Below the pieces are notes generated by a model that worked only from the letters and a program-made list of their open reading frames with translations, did not search any database and was not told where the DNA came from. DNA of 64,000 bases from Pegoplata infirma (lineage: Eukaryota > Arthropoda > Insecta > Diptera > Anthomyiidae), in NCBI GenBank assembly GCA_963921195.1, contig OY992537.1:73910894-73974893 (forward strand), given 5' to 3'. Within the stretch, counting starts at the first letter, position 1. Every line of letters starts with the position of its first letter. The translations under genes were made by a program, and so were the position numbers. Below, in pieces: positions 55,291 through 64,000 of this stretch.

Positions 55291-55873
55291 CACTCAAAAT
55301 AAATTCTCTGTCCAATCAGCAGAAAAATCTGCTGAAAATAGATTCATTTTGAGCCATATGAGAAATCTGCTGATTATAGCAGACACGGTTTGCTAAATAT
55401 CTGTCATAAGAGGTGAATAAATATAACAAGAAAAAAAAAAAACATACGCCGCCAGCCAGCATCGAACTCGCCACCTTCCGATTTAAAAGTACACTTCTTC
55501 ACCACTAGGCTACGGAAGCTTATACTTTTATCTGGCGTTTTAGTTATTAAACATGTGTGTTGTTCGACAGCAGAGAAATCTCATTTTAGCAGAAATATCT
55601 GCTGATTTTAGCAGAACAATCTGCTGATTTCAGCAGAGCAATCTGCTGACAATCTGTTCTGCTTTTTTTTATATAAAAAAATTTCTTGAAAAAATAATGA
55701 AATTCAGCAAACAAAATCAGTATAAACATAGTAAAATGTATGTTATTTTCTTAAACTGAATGACAGAGATTTTACTAAAAATATCCTTCTCAGCAGAACA
55801 ATCTGCTAAAAGATTGCTAATTCAAATTGAAAGTCGTTTTACAGATTTTTTGACAGAGTTTTTCTTTTGAGTG
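55291..55873. mobile_element. TA-duplicating MITE, CACTCAAAA-type ends, copy 3
   Basis: Ends CACTCAAAATAAATTCTCTG and TTTTCTTTTGAGTG, TA on both sides (55289-55290, 55874-55875). Subterminal CTGTCCAATCAG/TTTTGACAGAG pair loosely. The interior repeats ATCTGCTGATTTTAGCAGA in both directions, unlike the AGTTG-rich interiors of the copies at 8519 and 22248, so only the tips are shared. It contains a tRNA-like sequence at 55447-55519. Confidence 0.7.
55447..55519 (-). pseudogene. tRNA-like sequence (Lys-TTT-like, degenerate)
   Basis: On minus: GCTTCCGTAGCCTAGTGGTG, AAGAAGTGTACTTTTAAATC, GGAAGGTGGCGAGTTCGATG, CTGG. The A box (TAGCCTAGTGG) and B box (GAGTTCGATG) are both present with tRNA spacing, and the loop CTTTTAA would place a TTT anticodon. 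The anticodon and acceptor stems do not pair well. A long T-run follows on the same strand, as a pol III terminator would. Probably a pseudogene or SINE head captured by a MITE. Confidence 0.45.
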
Positions 55874-56826
55874 TATAGTTAGAAAACTTTGTTCATTTGT
55901 ACAATTTTAACCCAGAAAAAGTGCTACATTGAAAATTTTAGATTTATATCCAAAAATTGTTGTTAGATATTCCTGTTTTAGATTTTAGCTTGTTTCGTGG
56001 TACCATGTGATGATTTTGCTATAAAAAAGATTCAAAATTTATGATTTTTTGATAGAAAAATTATCAGCATTTAAAAAGTTTTTATATAAAATTTCTTTCA
56101 GAATCTGATAAATTTTGTCATAAAAATATTTGAGAATATAAAAATTTTACTACGGAAAATATAGTTTGGAATCTGATAGTTTGGGTATAAAAAAAAATAC
56201 TAAGAATTTTAAAATTTTCTATAGATAAAATGTTTCATAATCTAAAAATTTTTCAATAAGAAAAAAAAAATTCCCAAAATATAACAATTTTCCGGACGAA
56301 AAAATGTATTAAAATCTGAAAATATTTCTAAAAAAAATGTTTTCAGAATCTGAGAATCTCCTATAGATATAATATTAAATTTTTTTTAGACACTTTTTTA
56401 GACATTTTTTTTAATTATCCTCATGCATAATTTTTATTGGATAAAATCATTTTATGTGTTTCTTAAACATATTTTACAGATATTTCGATATAAATGGCTT
56501 TTTAGAAATGAAATTAGATTACGCTCTTGAGCTTTTATAAAAAAACTAAAATCTTTTCTTTAAAAACCAAAATATTTTGATTCCTGTGTATTTTTTTGTA
56601 CAATGCGTTGCAGTGTATTAATTTTTAAAAATTTTCAAATCGAAAAGGGGGGCACGTGCCCCCTGTGCCCACCCCCTGTATACGTCCATGATAACCACGT
56701 CACCTTTGGTCTTATCTTAAAAGTTTTTGTCTTTGGGTTACAGTTCTTCTGCGTAGCAGGCCTTCGGCTTAGGCCCAGGAAAATTTTTTGGAACAAATAC
56801 CTGGTTCAGTTGATTCTTGAATATAT

Positions 56827-58888
56827 CAGACAAGGAAAAACAATAAAAATTAAAATTCGTTATTGATAAAATTCAATTTTGAATTTTTCAAAAAATTCAA
56901 TTTTGAATTTTAAATAAAATTCTAAAGAATTTTATTTTAAATTCTTAAAAGAAATAAAATTCTAAAAAATTTTATTTAAAATTCTTAAAAGAATTTTATT
57001 AATAAAAAAAAAGAATTTTATTTTCATACAAATAAATATATTTCAAACAAGTAAATATTTTAATAATGTTCGAGTATTTCTATATATTAAGGTAACTTAA
57101 TTAGCTAAATACATCCTCATATGATAGTAAATTGCCACTATCTTCTAATTTAATGTAATTTAATAATTTACTTATTGTTAGTTGAAACTTATAATGCAAT
57201 AGTATTTTTTTTAGTAATTTCCAAATTCTGATCCACTTATTTATAGAAAACCTCTTAAAAAATTCTCATATTTTAGTGTAATTCTCTGATTCTGAAAGCT
57301 TTTTCGAACAGAAACTTTATAAAAAAATTTTGTACACTTTTCTAAAAATAGAATTTTTAATTTTATAACAATTTTCTATAAAAAAGTGTTTTTTGAGGCA
57401 GTTTTTCAGATTCTGAAACATTTTTCATATAGAAAATTATTAGGATGTTACACATTTTTCTAAACAAACATTTTAAGACACTATTTCAACAGAAAATTTA
57501 GTGATAAATTTTCTATAGAAAATTCTTACAAAATTCTTACAAACAGAAAAATGTTTAGATTCAGAGTAATTTTTTTCGTTCCAAAAAATCTCACATCTAA
57601 TATAAGGCCTTTTTGTTGCCAAACTTTGATTGTTACCATGTATCAAAACGAAAAAAACGACACCTTAACTTCCATAAATTTCTCAATTTAATTTAGCGTC
57701 GTTTGAAATAGTTTTGTAAAATATTACACATTTTCGATGAAATATTGATAAAATTAGTTTATTAGACGCAATTTAGCTTGACAGCAACACAAAAACATTT
57801 ATCTTTTTTATTAATACCAAAGAGAGCCATGAACAATAAGAGAATCATTTACAATGTATGCAAGTTAATTTTATACTTCTAGAATTTTGAGCGTTAACGC
57901 TAATGTGATAATTATGATAATTATGCCAACAAAAAACGCCTATAGTTTTCTATAGAAAAGTTCTTTGATCAATGATTTTTATAAAATTTTCCTATATAAA
58001 AATTCTCAGATTCTAAAAGATTCAAAAAAAAAAATCATATTCTTAAAAATATTTCCATAACAAAAATTCTTAGATTTGAAAAATATTTCTCATAGAAAAA
58101 CTCAGATTCTTAAACGTTTTTCCTATTGAAAAGTTATCCGATCCTGAGAAATCTTTTATGCAGAAAGATTCTTAGGATTCTGAAACAGTATTTTTTAGGA
58201 AAAATTCCCAGTTTCTGAGGGATTGTTTTTAAAGATTTTTTCCTAAAGAAGTTATAACCTTTAATATATTTTTTCTACAGAAAAATTTTTAAAATTGTGG
58301 AAAATATTTCAATAAAATAACTCTTTTATTCAGAGTCAAATAAGCATTTAAATATTTTGTAAAGATAATGTCTAGAATTCTGAGACATTTTTCTATAAAA
58401 TATATTTGAGATATTTGTTTTCCCTTAGAAAATGATAAAAATAGTGCCATATTTTTATATGCATTTTTTTTAATTCTGAAATATTTTATCTTAAGGATGT
58501 AAAAAAATTTTTATGTAGAGACTAACTTTTGCTTTCTATCTATGTTAACATTCATTGTAATATGGACTTATTAACTTCTTTTTAATCAAAATTTACTATT
58601 AATTAATATAGATAGTATTTAAAAATTCTAGTTTACCACATTAGTATAAACTAACAGTTATTATTTTGTTTTATTATTATTTGTTTTACAAAATGAAATT
58701 CAAACCAAAAATAAAAATCTTTAATTTTTTAGAATTTTATTTATAGGAAAATAAAATTCTATTTTTTTTGAGAATTTTATTTTTGGAAATAATAAAATTC
58801 AAATGTTTTTGAGAAATTTATTTAAACAAAAATTTTATTTCAAATACCTTATGAATTTTAAATAAAATTCGAATTTTTCCCTTGTCTG
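56827..58888. mobile_element. Non-autonomous hAT-like element
   Basis: Tips CAGACAAGG and CCTTGTCTG are exact inverses, bounded by a perfect 8-bp repeat GAATATAT (56819-56826, 58889-58896). Next to both tips lie AATTTTATTTAAAATTC-type runs that can pair in many registers. The interior (57.2-58.5 kb) contains decayed CAGATTCTGA-like units of the 35-bp satellite. No ORF longer than a few dozen codons. Confidence 0.75.
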
Positions 58889-58989
58889 GAATATATTCTA
58901 CAGTAATCACAACAAAATTATCTATGTAAAATTATTTTTCAAAAAAAACTACTTGCCCTAAAAAACGATTGCTTTCGGGACAATTTCAA

Positions 58990-59760
58990 ACAGAAATCAT
59001 TGATTCTCGAATGTTAAGTAGAACCGGTTGCAGGGTAGTTTGATGCGTTCTGGAACCGATTATTTGGAACAGAAAATTTTGCTGGGGGGATTACAAACTA
59101 CATGCCTTAGACCCACCTTCTCCGCAAAAGAAAGCTTTTCTGTGAAGTATGTGTTTTGGAAAAAAAGTGTTAGAAAAAATATTTTTTATTTTATTTTGGG
59201 CCATTTTTCATTTCTTTCCTGGGACACGCCAAAATTAGCAGTTTCGAATATTCGAAGGCAAATATCGGAAAAATGTTAAACTATTAAAATATTTGGTAAG
59301 ATAATTTGATATCAGGATATTAAAATCAATCTTGTTCTTTTAATTTGATTTTTTTGCAATTCAAACGCGTTTTTTTTTGCAAAAAGTATTCGATCGATGA
59401 TTTTGAAATTTATCACAAATACATACTCAAAAAAACCATTGCACTTTTAGCTTACTTTTTAGAACATTTAGGTTACATTTCAGGAACCGTTTTTATAGGA
59501 AAAATACCTCAGAATGTAAGAATGTATCAGACATTTTTTCATAAAAAAATCGCAGATTTAAAGACATTTTTGCGACACGTTTTTTTTTCAAAATATTCTC
59601 AGAATATTTTCTATAGCAAACTTCTCAGATTTGATACATTTTTTTTTCTATAAAAAAATCTCAGATTTTAAGGGAGTTTTTACTAACGAAAAATTCTCAA
59701 ATTCTAAGACATTTTTTATATCAAAATTTTCAAACGCAAAAAACTTATACTTATGAGCAA
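58990..59760. other. Decayed repeats, no gene
   Basis: 59085-59130 resembles part of the GTAGCCGGCC hairpin element. From about 59500 to 59730 there are very diverged satellite-like units (TCTCAGATTTGATACATTTT, TCTCAAATTCTAAGACATTT). ORFs at 59028-59279 and 59345-59653 run through this and have no recognisable domain. Confidence 0.45.
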
Positions 59761-60061
59761 AGTTTTTGGTCAAGACCAAGACTTTTGCGTTACTTAACTA
59801 AGTTTTTGGTAAAAATACAGCTCACTAAGACTTTTGCATAATTTAACCAAGTTTTTGATGTTAAAAAAATTGGCTAAATTACGAAAAAGCAATTGTATTT
59901 TTACCGAAAATTAAGCTTACAATTGTATGTGTTTTTTGCGTACAGATTCTGCAAGTTCTTTAATTTTGATGAGTCTGAGTGAGATATTCTTTATCTAGAA
60001 AATACATGGGGGGTAGTCGTAGAAAATAATATTATTTTTGTTGTTGTTATGATTAAAAAAA

Positions 60062-60107
60062 TTTTCGAGATGGGCCCCCCCCCCTTTTCAAATTCCTGGA
60101 TACGTCG
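60062..60107. mobile_element. Solo end of the CAGCGACGTATCCAGG hAT family
   Basis: GGGCCCCCCCCCCTTTTCAA and ATTCCTGGATACGTCGCTG are the exact inverse of the left tip at 54982, ending at 60107. No partner end was found in the window, so this is a truncated copy. Confidence 0.65.
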
Positions 60108-60109
60108 CT

Positions 60110-62490
60110 GCTCGTAACTCATTTCATATTTGCTCAATCTGGACAATATCCAGCTTAAATTAAAGCTTGGAAAATTTCCTATAAAGCACATTTTTCAAAA
60201 ATAGTCGATGGATAATAATTAGGTTTAGTATTGATAAATTTTCCTTTATAGAACTGCTAACAAATATATGCTGTTCCATTATTACTTTGAGCCACTGTAC
60301 CTTAATTTTAGGACAATGACCAGATGCCCATACTTCCCTTATGTGTTATTTGTTCCTCCTAAAAATAATTTGCAATTTTTTTTACATAATGCATTTATTA
60401 TTTAACAATGTAAAATTACTTAACTTATCCATAATCTTTAAAAAAAAATACTGAATTTATTTGCTACAGTTTTATTTTTTGCAGCATTTTTTTTTCAAAC
60501 CAATTAATTTTTACACCCACTTTTGAGTCATAAGTTTAAAATTTTTTTCTTGGTTTCTAACCATATAATTGCATAATATTTGTTTTTTTTATATACAAAA
60601 CAACAATTTTTCTAAACAAAAACAAATATAGTCAAATGTTACACATTATACACAAAACTGAAACGTATTTAGACAAAAGATAATCTCAAAAACTAACTAT
60701 AAACTTAAATGGTCATACTTAATTTGTATTAAAAAAAAATTATAGCAAACTGAAAAAATCTACTTAAGCTAAAACCAGCACACGTAGTCAAGAAACCTAC
60801 CTACACCACCTTTTGGTTTGGCTAAATGCAAGGAAGGCGTACAATACAAGTCATAAGAACTTAATGTTGTTTTTTAACCGTATTAACCCTTAATTGCACA
60901 GCATATTAAAAACAGGATCTATATCTGTTTGAGGCAAACAAATAAACAGCAACTAATTTAATTTGAAATTATCTTATCTATAACTTACAAGAAAGTTCTT
61001 TCAATGGGAAATTTTCCTTGTTCTGGAAAATTATAAATAAATGAATATGAATTTTTTAGCTGTCTAATCTCAGGTTGAGGAGGTATATTAGGAAGCGCTA
61101 AATTTAGAAAAAAATAAGAAAAATATTAAAAAGATTTACAAAAAAAAGGAAAAAGTCAGATAAATTAAAAAAAAAAAATTTCAAAAATTTTCGAAAAAAA
61201 ATATAAATTCCGTAAAATTAAGGAAATCGTAGAATTGAGGAGGGTATTTTTGATGTGTTGCAGTTTAACCTTTCTTACTTCCTCAATTTCCTTTTGACTA
61301 AATTTTGGTTTAGCGCACTTAAGGGTTAATTTTAATCTTATAAGACAAAATTTACAAACCTATTTAAAATCATGACTAATAAATTAAATTTTTTGTTTGT
61401 TGTAATCCCATTTTGTTTAAAAGAGTTTTAAATATACAGTTTAGAAAATATGCTTAACATACTAAACTAAAATATAATTGTCTTTTTACATGACTATTAT
61501 GTTTTTTATGTTTTTTTTTTATCATGTTCATATGTTTATGTTTGTTATTTTTTACATAGTACGAGTATGTAAACTATGTTATTTTTGCTATTTAATTTGG
61601 TTAGTAACACTTAAACTATTTTGGTAAACTGTCACCCACCCAGATAGAAATTTTCTAAAGGTTAAAAAATGTATAAGAAACTGGCAACGCATTTTTATTT
61701 TTGGGAACCATTGTTTTCCACCATCAAAAGTTATTGTTCATTTATATAAAATTTGTTTTTAGTTTTATGTCTCAAATCCAAAAAAAAAGTCCCAGATCAA
61801 ATTTTTATAAAACACTTTTTTTATATTTTCGTTTCTTGGTTTGACGAAGGCCACTGTAAAAAAAGTAAATAATTTGATGGACAAACATTGTTGATATGTT
61901 TGGATCCCCGCTGTTCCAATAACATTTTTCTGCCTGTGATGTAATTTGTATAGTTTTTGGCTTTTTAATAGCTTTTTGAAATGTTAACTTTTTTCAATTA
62001 AATTATTATGACTTAAATTTATGGAACTATTTCTCTTATTGGTATGGACCACTTTTAATTGTGGGTACATGTTAAAAATTTATGATTAATATTTTTAAAT
62101 AGTTGTAATTAGTTTTAATGTAAAAAAAACATGTACATTAGGGGCATAACCTTTTTTAGTGGCAAAATAATATAGTACACTCTAATAGGCAACCCAGCAG
62201 CAATTTTGTTGAACTGACAGCAGCTTTTGGAAAGGAAACTTGAGTCAAGGAGCGCATCCAAACCTGCTGAATTAATACATGATTCTCTAAGGCGATGTCT
62301 CACTTTAGAGAGCAAGTTGGAAACACCGAAAAAGCGCTTTAAGATGCTCTGAAATCACGTCTATTTAGAGCGCTGATAAAAGAGCTGATAAAAGCGCTAT
62401 AAAGATGCAGTGAATTCATGTACCTTTTTAGAGCTGCTTTAAGCAGAATAAAGACGAAACACATTTAACTATTTCTGAAAAAAAAACAAC
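60110..62490. other. AT-rich DNA without recognisable gene
   Basis: No gene supported. At 62315-62440 AGCGCTTTAAGATGCTCTGA and AAAGCGCTATAAAGATGCAG form a loose direct repeat. The rest is A/T-rich. Confidence 0.45.
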
Positions 62491-62494
62491 TGAA

Positions 62495-62775
62495 AAATCT
62501 GAAATACAATTGACTATATCTGAAATACAATTGGAAAATCTTAAAATATAAATGGAAATTTTTGAATTATAAATGGGAATTTATGAAATATAATTGGAAA
62601 TTTTTTAAATGTAATTGAAAATTTTTTGGATATAAATAGAAATTTCTGAAATACAATTGGAAATTTTAAAAATATAATTGGAAATTTTTGAAATATAATT
62701 GGAATTTTAAAAAATATGATTGTACATTTTTTTTAATATAATATGTATTTTCTGAAATTAAAGTGGAAATGGTGT
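62495..62775 (+). repeat. 21-bp degenerate tandem repeat, about 13 units
   Basis: The unit GAAATATAATTGGAAATTTTT recurs with point changes and small indels from TCTGAAATACAATTG at about 62497 to near 62760. Confidence 0.8.
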
Positions 62776-62810
62776 AGGTACTCAAAACTTTTTTTAAATA
62801 CTAAAAATGG

Positions 62811-62880
62811 TGCTGTGGCTTAGTGGTTAGCGCGTTAGACTACTAGCCAGTCAGCCTGGGTTCGATTCTCAGCTCAGGCA
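62811..62880 (+). pseudogene. tRNA-like sequence (TAG anticodon-like)
   Basis: TGCTGTGGCTTAGTGGTTAG, CGCGTTAGACTACTAGCCAG, TCAGCCTGGGTTCGATTCTC, AGCTCAGGCA. The A box (TGGCTTAGTGG) and B box (GGTTCGATTC) are clear; the T stem CTGGG/CTCAG pairs and GACT-ACTAGCC-AGTC forms an anticodon arm with TAG. The acceptor stem pairs at only its outer four positions and there is no long variable arm as tRNA-Leu would need. A T6 run follows at 62889. Likely a tRNA pseudogene or SINE promoter. Confidence 0.5.
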
Positions 62881-62916
62881 TAACAACATTTTTTCAGATA
62901 TTTATTAGTTCCTATT

Positions 62917-63410
62917 AGTGCCCCCCATTTCCCGGTTCTCGGTATTCCCGGAAATACCGGTATTCGGTTCCAAATATTCGGTATTTGGAACCGGTTTCCC
63001 GGTTCTAAATATATTCCCGGGAATACCGGTATTCCCGGTTCTGATCCTGGTACCGGTTCTCAAAACCAAAAAAATAAAATGTTTAAATTACACTATTTAA
63101 TCAGTATTTCAGTAATATTTAGTTGTGTTTTTAACAAAATTTAAAAATAATGTAACTATTTTTTTCTTTAATTAAAAAAATAAAATGGAAATGGTGTTTT
63201 TCACATGTTTTGTATTTTTTTTTGTAAAAGCAAATAAAAAATTTTAATTGTACAAAATTTTACAAAATATTCATACCGGTAGTCCCAGGAATACCGTCAG
63301 AACCGGAACCGGGAATGAATTAAGAACCGGGAAACCGGTACCATTTCCCGGTAATACCGAGAACCGGGAACACCGGTATTCCCGGTACTACGGTACTGAC
63401 CGTAGGCACT
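62917..63410. mobile_element. TIR element with 10-bp TSD and CCGG palindromes
   Basis: Ends AGTGCC and GGCACT are bounded by AGTTCCTATT (62907-62916) and AGTTTCTATT (63411-63420), a 10-bp duplication with one mismatch. Both ends are packed with GGTTCTCGGTATTCCCGG-type motifs in inverted orientation, including a 22-bp perfect palindrome centred on ACCGGT near 63025. The middle (63065-63270) is plain A/T-rich. The long TSD suggests a Mutator-like mechanism. The ORF at 62918-63100 is a product of the repeats. Confidence 0.65.
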
Positions 63411-63420
63411 AGTTTCTATT

Positions 63421-63720
63421 TATAACTAATATCTATCGCAGCACGCAACTTCGTTGATAAATAGCACTAAAACGTCAACGAAGTAAAATAATAAAATAAT
63501 GGCTATAAACGCAGCTTCAAAAATAATTCGCCAGATCAATAACAGATGGCGATGCAACAAACTGTACTCAAAATCAGGGATGCCAACTTAGTGCTTTTCG
63601 CGCTAGATCTAGTGCTTTTTGATGTGTCAAAACGCGAAAATTTTTGACCTAGTGCCAAATTAGAAAAACGCACTAACTTGGTGCTTTTTAAATTTTCAGT
63701 TGGTGCTTTTAGTGCTTTTT
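63421..63720. other. No gene; AGTGCTTTT short repeats
   Basis: Between 63565 and 63720 the phrase TAGTGCTTTT or close variants occurs about five times, with CTTAGTGCTTTTCGCGCTAG at the left. No ORF or element boundary established. Confidence 0.4.
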
Positions 63721-63723
63721 AAA

Positions 63724-64000
63724 ATTAATTTTTATAGCTTCCAAAAAAAAGTTTGGCGGTATACTTAGTTTGTTATTTCGAGTGTAAGGCATCGAAATAT
63801 TAGTCGGAGACTTCACAAAATATATATTTTATTGATTTTTGATCGATTCAAAGACATTTTTTGAATGTCCGTCTGTCTATCTGTGGAAAGCAAAATGCAG
63901 TTCAACCTAAGAGCTAGACCCCTGGAATATGGAACGAATATATTAGTATGGTCAATAACTATTGGTCGTATTAAGTTCAGAAAAAAGGGCAAAATCGGAC
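63724..64000 (-). repeat. DR1 copy running off the window
   Basis: In minus orientation: GGCGGTATACTTAGTTTGTT, CATCGAAATATTAGTCGGAG, AAATATATATTTTATTGATT, TTTTGATCGATTCAAAGACA and GTCCGTCTGTCTATCTGTGG follow DR1 order. The remainder lies beyond 64000. Confidence 0.6.

Larger units (their letters stand above)
54982..56690. mobile_element. Non-autonomous hAT-like element with nested MITE
   Basis: Tips CAGCGACGTATCCAGG and (inverse of right) CATGGACGTATACAGG, 13 of 16 matching, bounded by a perfect 8-bp repeat ATAACCAC (54974-54981, 56691-56698). G-rich subterminal blocks GGGGGGCAC occur at both ends. The MITE 55291-55873 is nested inside. A solo end of the same family is at 60062-60107. No transposase. 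Confidence 0.8.

Noticed and set aside
62811..62880. Functional tRNA-Leu(TAG)
   Set aside because: Acceptor stem mismatches and absence of the long variable arm argue for a pseudogene or SINE head.

Overview
This window is very AT-rich, non-coding-looking DNA from an insect, most likely a higher fly. Homopolymer A/T runs are everywhere and I recognise no host exon, rRNA or intact tRNA. The only convincing protein-coding genes are the two ORFs of one non-LTR retrotransposon on the minus strand at 25.9-31.1 kb. It is clearly richer in G+C than its surroundings and carries an ORF1 with a DUF4780-like core and an ORF2 with endonuclease, reverse transcriptase and RNase H. This points to the LOA group of the I/R1-like LINEs. 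The fly assignment rests on that element and on a dispersed repeat (called DR1 here) whose phrases I recall from dipteran genomes; I could not search for either.

Nearly everything else is a nested deposit of non-autonomous DNA transposons, tandem arrays and foldbacks. By reading both ends and their flanks I could place about twenty elements with matching target-site duplications (TSDs) or inverted ends. Five look like hAT elements with 8-bp TSDs (4399-4936, 39117-41547, 50631-51470, 54982-56690, 56827-58888). One looks like Transib, with CACAGTG ends and a GC-rich 5-bp TSD (1501-2679). One has a Mutator-like 9-bp TSD (53892-54601) and one a 10-bp TSD (62917-63410). There are also one PIF/Harbinger-like element with a TTA TSD (37993-38251), several TA-duplicating Tc1/mariner-, pogo- or unassigned MITEs, and a two-copy family with 3-bp TNA duplications (12664-13241 and 44573-45107). 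Several insertions are dated relative to one another by nesting, and some empty sites are present in the same window.

Layout: 1-11.1 kb, DR1 copies loaded with a Transib-like element, a hAT and two large foldbacks. 9.7-13.9 kb, arrays of a 35-bp satellite with a palindromic core, one split by a MITE. 14-16 kb, an interrupted DR1. 16.1-18.4 kb, nothing recognised. 18.4-20.7 kb, a 146-bp tandem repeat split by a 16-bp array. 21.5-25.5 kb, MITEs and a second foldback copy. 25.9-31.1 kb, the LINE. 31-36 kb, dispersed repeats and two TIR elements. 37-42.4 kb, a dense nest of TIR elements, including a hAT carrying a 25-bp array. 44-50 kb, a type-B DR1 with a nested MITE, a perfect hairpin, and satellite arrays in both orientations. 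50.6-59 kb, hAT and Mutator-like elements. 59-64 kb, satellite remnants, a tRNA-like sequence, a GC-rich palindromic element and a last DR1 that runs off the end.

The LINE has two uninterrupted ORFs and may be recently active. None of the DNA elements contains a transposase ORF I can recognise, so all would depend on enzymes supplied from elsewhere.
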